Below, one piece after another: positions 61,885 through 64,000 of a DNA stretch of 64,000 bases. The stretch covers positions 1,958,689 to 2,022,688 of the forward strand of contig JAUPSS010000007.1 of the NCBI GenBank assembly GCA_040285825.1, written 5' to 3'. The stretch is from Eukaryota sp. TZLM1-RC. Lineage: Eukaryota > Metamonada: BaSk clade. A model generated the notes under the pieces. The model did not search any database. It saw nothing but the letters and a program-made list of their open reading frames with translations, and was not told where the DNA came from. The position numbers and the translations under genes are program-made. How positions within the stretch are numbered: position 1 is the stretch's first letter; each line of letters begins with the position of its first letter.

Positions 61885-64000
61885 ATGAATCCACACTCTA
61901 ACGACAACAGTCCTGAGGTAGCTTGTGACCTCAGTACTGACTTCCATTCTTTGTCTACTGATGAAGCACTTCACCATTTCGCTGTAACAAAGTCCGAGGG
62001 TCTCTCTTCTTCCAAAGTTGAGTCACAACAAGCTCGCCATGGCTCCAATGAACTGACTATGGGTAAGCAAAAGAGCAAGCTTGTTATCTTTTTGTTGCAG
62101 TTTCATCAGCCTCTAATCTACATTCTCTTGGTAGCTGGTGTTGTTACTGCCTTTTTGGACCCGCCAGATTCTATTGCTATCTTTGGTGTTGTGCTTGTAA
62201 ATAGTATTGTTGGCTTCATACAAGAAGTCAAGGCTGCTCAAGCCATTAGTGCACTTGCCAAGAAGATGGTTTCTCTGGTCATGGTGCAACGAAACTCTCA
62301 AAAGATTGAAGTTAATGCAACCGAACTTGTTCCTGGTGACATTGTTTATCTCACTGCTGGTGCTAAGGTTCCTGCTGATCTTCGACTGTTGGAAATCCAT
62401 GACTTGTATATTGATGAGTCCGCTCTCACAGGTGAATCTGTTCCTTCATCAAAGTTTGTCAAGTCTGTAGATCCCAAATGTGCACTTGGGGACAGAAAGA
62501 ATATGGCCTTCTCATCAACTATCATTACTCGTGGCTCTGGTGTCGGTGTGGTAACCAGCATTGGGGATTACACTGAAATTGGTAAGATTAATGATCTGAT
62601 CCAACAATCAACTGCTATCAAGACTCCACTCACTGAAAAGATTGAACGATTCGCACATGCTCTGATGTTTGCAATCATTCTGCTCTCCATTGGTACTTTC
62701 TTCCTTGCTATGTTTAGAGCCAACATGGAATGGATTGATTCTTTTCATGCTTCTGTTGCCGTAGCTGTTTCTGCCATTCCTGAAGGACTTCCTGCTGCGC
62801 TCACCATTACTTTAGCTATTGGTGTCTGGAGAATGGCTAAGAGGAATGCAATCATTAGAGTTTTGCCTGCTGTTGAAACCCTTGGATCAACTTCTGTCAT
62901 CTGCTCTGATAAGACTGGAACTCTCACCACTAACCAAATGACTGTCAAGTCTATCTTCGTTGCTGGCCGTACTCACAATGTGTCTGGTATTGGTTATAGT
63001 GCCAATGGTGAAGTGGAAGATATCAATCCTAATGTTATTTCCCTTCTCGAAACTGGTTCTTATTGTAATGATTCAGCCATTATCAAGGATGGTGATAACT
63101 TGAAGTGTACCGGTGATCCTACAGAAGGCTGTCTTTTGGTCGCTGCTCAGAAAGCTGGTATCAAAGCCCATGAACTTGCTAATGCTGAACGTATTGCTGC
63201 CATTCCCTTTGATTCTGATTTGATGTTTATGGCTACGTTGAATACTGCTAAGGAAGGAGGTTTTAAGCTCCACGTTAAGGGAGCTCTCAGTGTACTTGAA
63301 CAACGGTGTTCTCACATCTTGACAAGCGAAGGTATTCGTGAAATCACAAATGAAGATCTTGAGGCACTGCAACTTGAGGCTGACAAGGCTGCCCGTCAAG
63401 GTCTCCGTGTTCTTGCTCACTGTAACAAGGAATATGCTGAAGCTGTGGACCAATTGACCCCTGAAGATGTGCAAGGCCTCACTCTTTTAGGTTTCCAAGC
63501 ACTCTATGACCCTCCTCGCGAATCAGTGATTCAATCCATTGCTGACTGTCGTGGAGCCAAGATTCAAGTTAAGATGCTCACAGGTGATCATAGCGTGACT
63601 GCTCTGTCTATCGCTAAGGAAATTGGCCTTACCCACAAGGATGACACCAATGTGGTCACTGGACCTCAGCTTGAGGAACTCACCGCCGAACAGCTTTCTG
63701 AAATTGTAAAAACAACTCATGTTTTCGCTAGAGTCTCACCTGAAAACAAGCTTCAGATTGTAAAGGCCTTACATGGTCATCAAGAAGTTTGTGCTGTTAC
63801 AGGTGATGGTACAAATGATGCCCCCGCTCTCAAAGCTGCTGATATTGGTGTTGCTATGGGTACTGGAACTGATGTAGCTAAAGAAGCTGCTGATATGGTC
63901 CTTACTGATGATAACTTTTCCACTATTGTTAATGCCGTGAAGGAAGGACGTTCTGTTTTCGCAAACTTGGTCAAGTTTATTCTCTGGACCATTCCTACTA
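61885..64000 (+). CDS. P-type cation-transporting ATPase, type II, partial at 3' end
   Basis: From ATG 61885 the frame is open to the window edge, 705 codons. N-terminal cation ATPase domain with LSTDEALHHFAVTKSEGLSS, membrane helices M1-M2 (VIFLLQFHQPLIYILLVAGV), the actuator TGES (DESALTGESVP), M4 with the ion-site motif AVSAIPEGLPAALTI, the phosphorylation motif CSDKTGTLTTNQM, nucleotide-domain VKGAL, MLTGDH and hinge GDGTNDAPALKAADIGVAMG. PEGLP in M4 is the Ca2+/Na+-type II signature. The short N-terminus and general form resemble the prokaryote-like type IIA pumps found in many protists, rather than SERCA. M5-M10 lie beyond the window. No intron in 2.1 kb. Confidence 0.93.
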   Translation, partial: MNPHSNDNSPEVACDLSTDFHSLSTDEALHHFAVTKSEGLSSSKVESQQARHGSNELTMGKQKSKLVIFLLQFHQPLIYILLVAGVVTAFLDPPDSIAIFGVVLVNSIVGFIQEVKAAQAISALAKKMVSLVMVQRNSQKIEVNATELVPGDIVYLTAGAKVPADLRLLEIHDLYIDESALTGESVPSSKFVKSVDPKCALGDRKNMAFSSTIITRGSGVGVVTSIGDYTEIGKINDLIQQSTAIKTPLTEKIERFAHALMFAIILLSIGTFFLAMFRANMEWIDSFHASVAVAVSAIPEGLPAALTITLAIGVWRMAKRNAIIRVLPAVETLGSTSVICSDKTGTLTTNQMTVKSIFVAGRTHNVSGIGYSANGEVEDINPNVISLLETGSYCNDSAIIKDGDNLKCTGDPTEGCLLVAAQKAGIKAHELANAERIAAIPFDSDLMFMATLNTAKEGGFKLHVKGALSVLEQRCSHILTSEGIREITNEDLEALQLEADKAARQGLRVLAHCNKEYAEAVDQLTPEDVQGLTLLGFQALYDPPRESVIQSIADCRGAKIQVKMLTGDHSVTALSIAKEIGLTHKDDTNVVTGPQLEELTAEQLSEIVKTTHVFARVSPENKLQIVKALHGHQEVCAVTGDGTNDAPALKAADIGVAMGTGTDVAKEAADMVLTDDNFSTIVNAVKEGRSVFANLVKFILWTIPT

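Noticed and set aside
1-64000. CRISPR arrays, tRNA or rRNA genes
   Set aside because: No regular spacer arrays, no tRNA-like T-loop plus anticodon structure and no rRNA-like stretch was found by eye.

Overview
This window comes from a nuclear genome of a microbial eukaryote (protist) that I cannot place more precisely. It is AT-rich and uses the standard genetic code. Genes lie on both strands. They include cytosolic ribosomal proteins (uL29/RPL35, eS12/RPS12), LARP1, a cullin, the HEAT-repeat protein MROH1, a TBC1D22-type Rab GAP, a phosphatidylinositol transfer protein, selenocysteine elongation factor eEFSec, a divergent actin-related protein, a TPR protein and a P-type ATPase. A CCDC42/CFAP73-like coiled-coil gene suggests a flagellate. 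Most genes have no intron. The six introns I could place by restoring conserved protein sequence are only 25-31 nt long, all GT...AG.

Layout: 1-9.6 kb is mobile DNA: the gag part of an LTR retrotransposon running off the left edge (-), an unknown 290-aa gene, a C-terminal Fanzor (eukaryotic TnpB) fragment, a deleted Ty3/gypsy element and a hAT relic. 10.3-13.7 kb holds LARP1 and RPL35. 14.3-17.7 kb is a nearly intact non-LTR retrotransposon (called family A here) with a 12-bp target duplication. 18-21.3 kb holds eEFSec and the actin-related gene. 21.4-24.5 kb holds two 5'-truncated non-LTR copies (families A and B). 24.9-25.8 kb is the CCDC42-like gene. 25.9-29.3 kb is a decayed element with a Fanzor gene joined in frame to the end of a DEDD-type exonuclease. 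32.3-34.5 kb is the TPR gene. 34.9-36.1 kb is a cluster of inverted retrotransposon tails. 36.5-38.5 kb is the cullin. 38.8-45.7 kb is an intact Ty3/gypsy element with near-identical 136-bp LTRs and one 2,216-codon ORF. 46-48 kb is a second copy of the exonuclease-Fanzor element, on the + strand. 48.1-50.56 kb is family C non-LTR material ending about 20 nt before the start codon of MROH1 (50.6-55.5 kb). 55.6-64 kb is mostly compact host genes with some relics.

Most notable are: (1) two decayed copies of an undescribed-looking mobile element that joins a DEDD 3'-5' exonuclease-like domain, a Fanzor RuvC nuclease, an unrecognised upstream ORF and a roughly 90-bp minisatellite; (2) the very short introns; (3) an LTR retrotransposon architecture in which the start codon lies inside the 5' LTR and the stop codon abuts the 3' LTR. 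All assignments rest on motifs read by eye; no database search was run.
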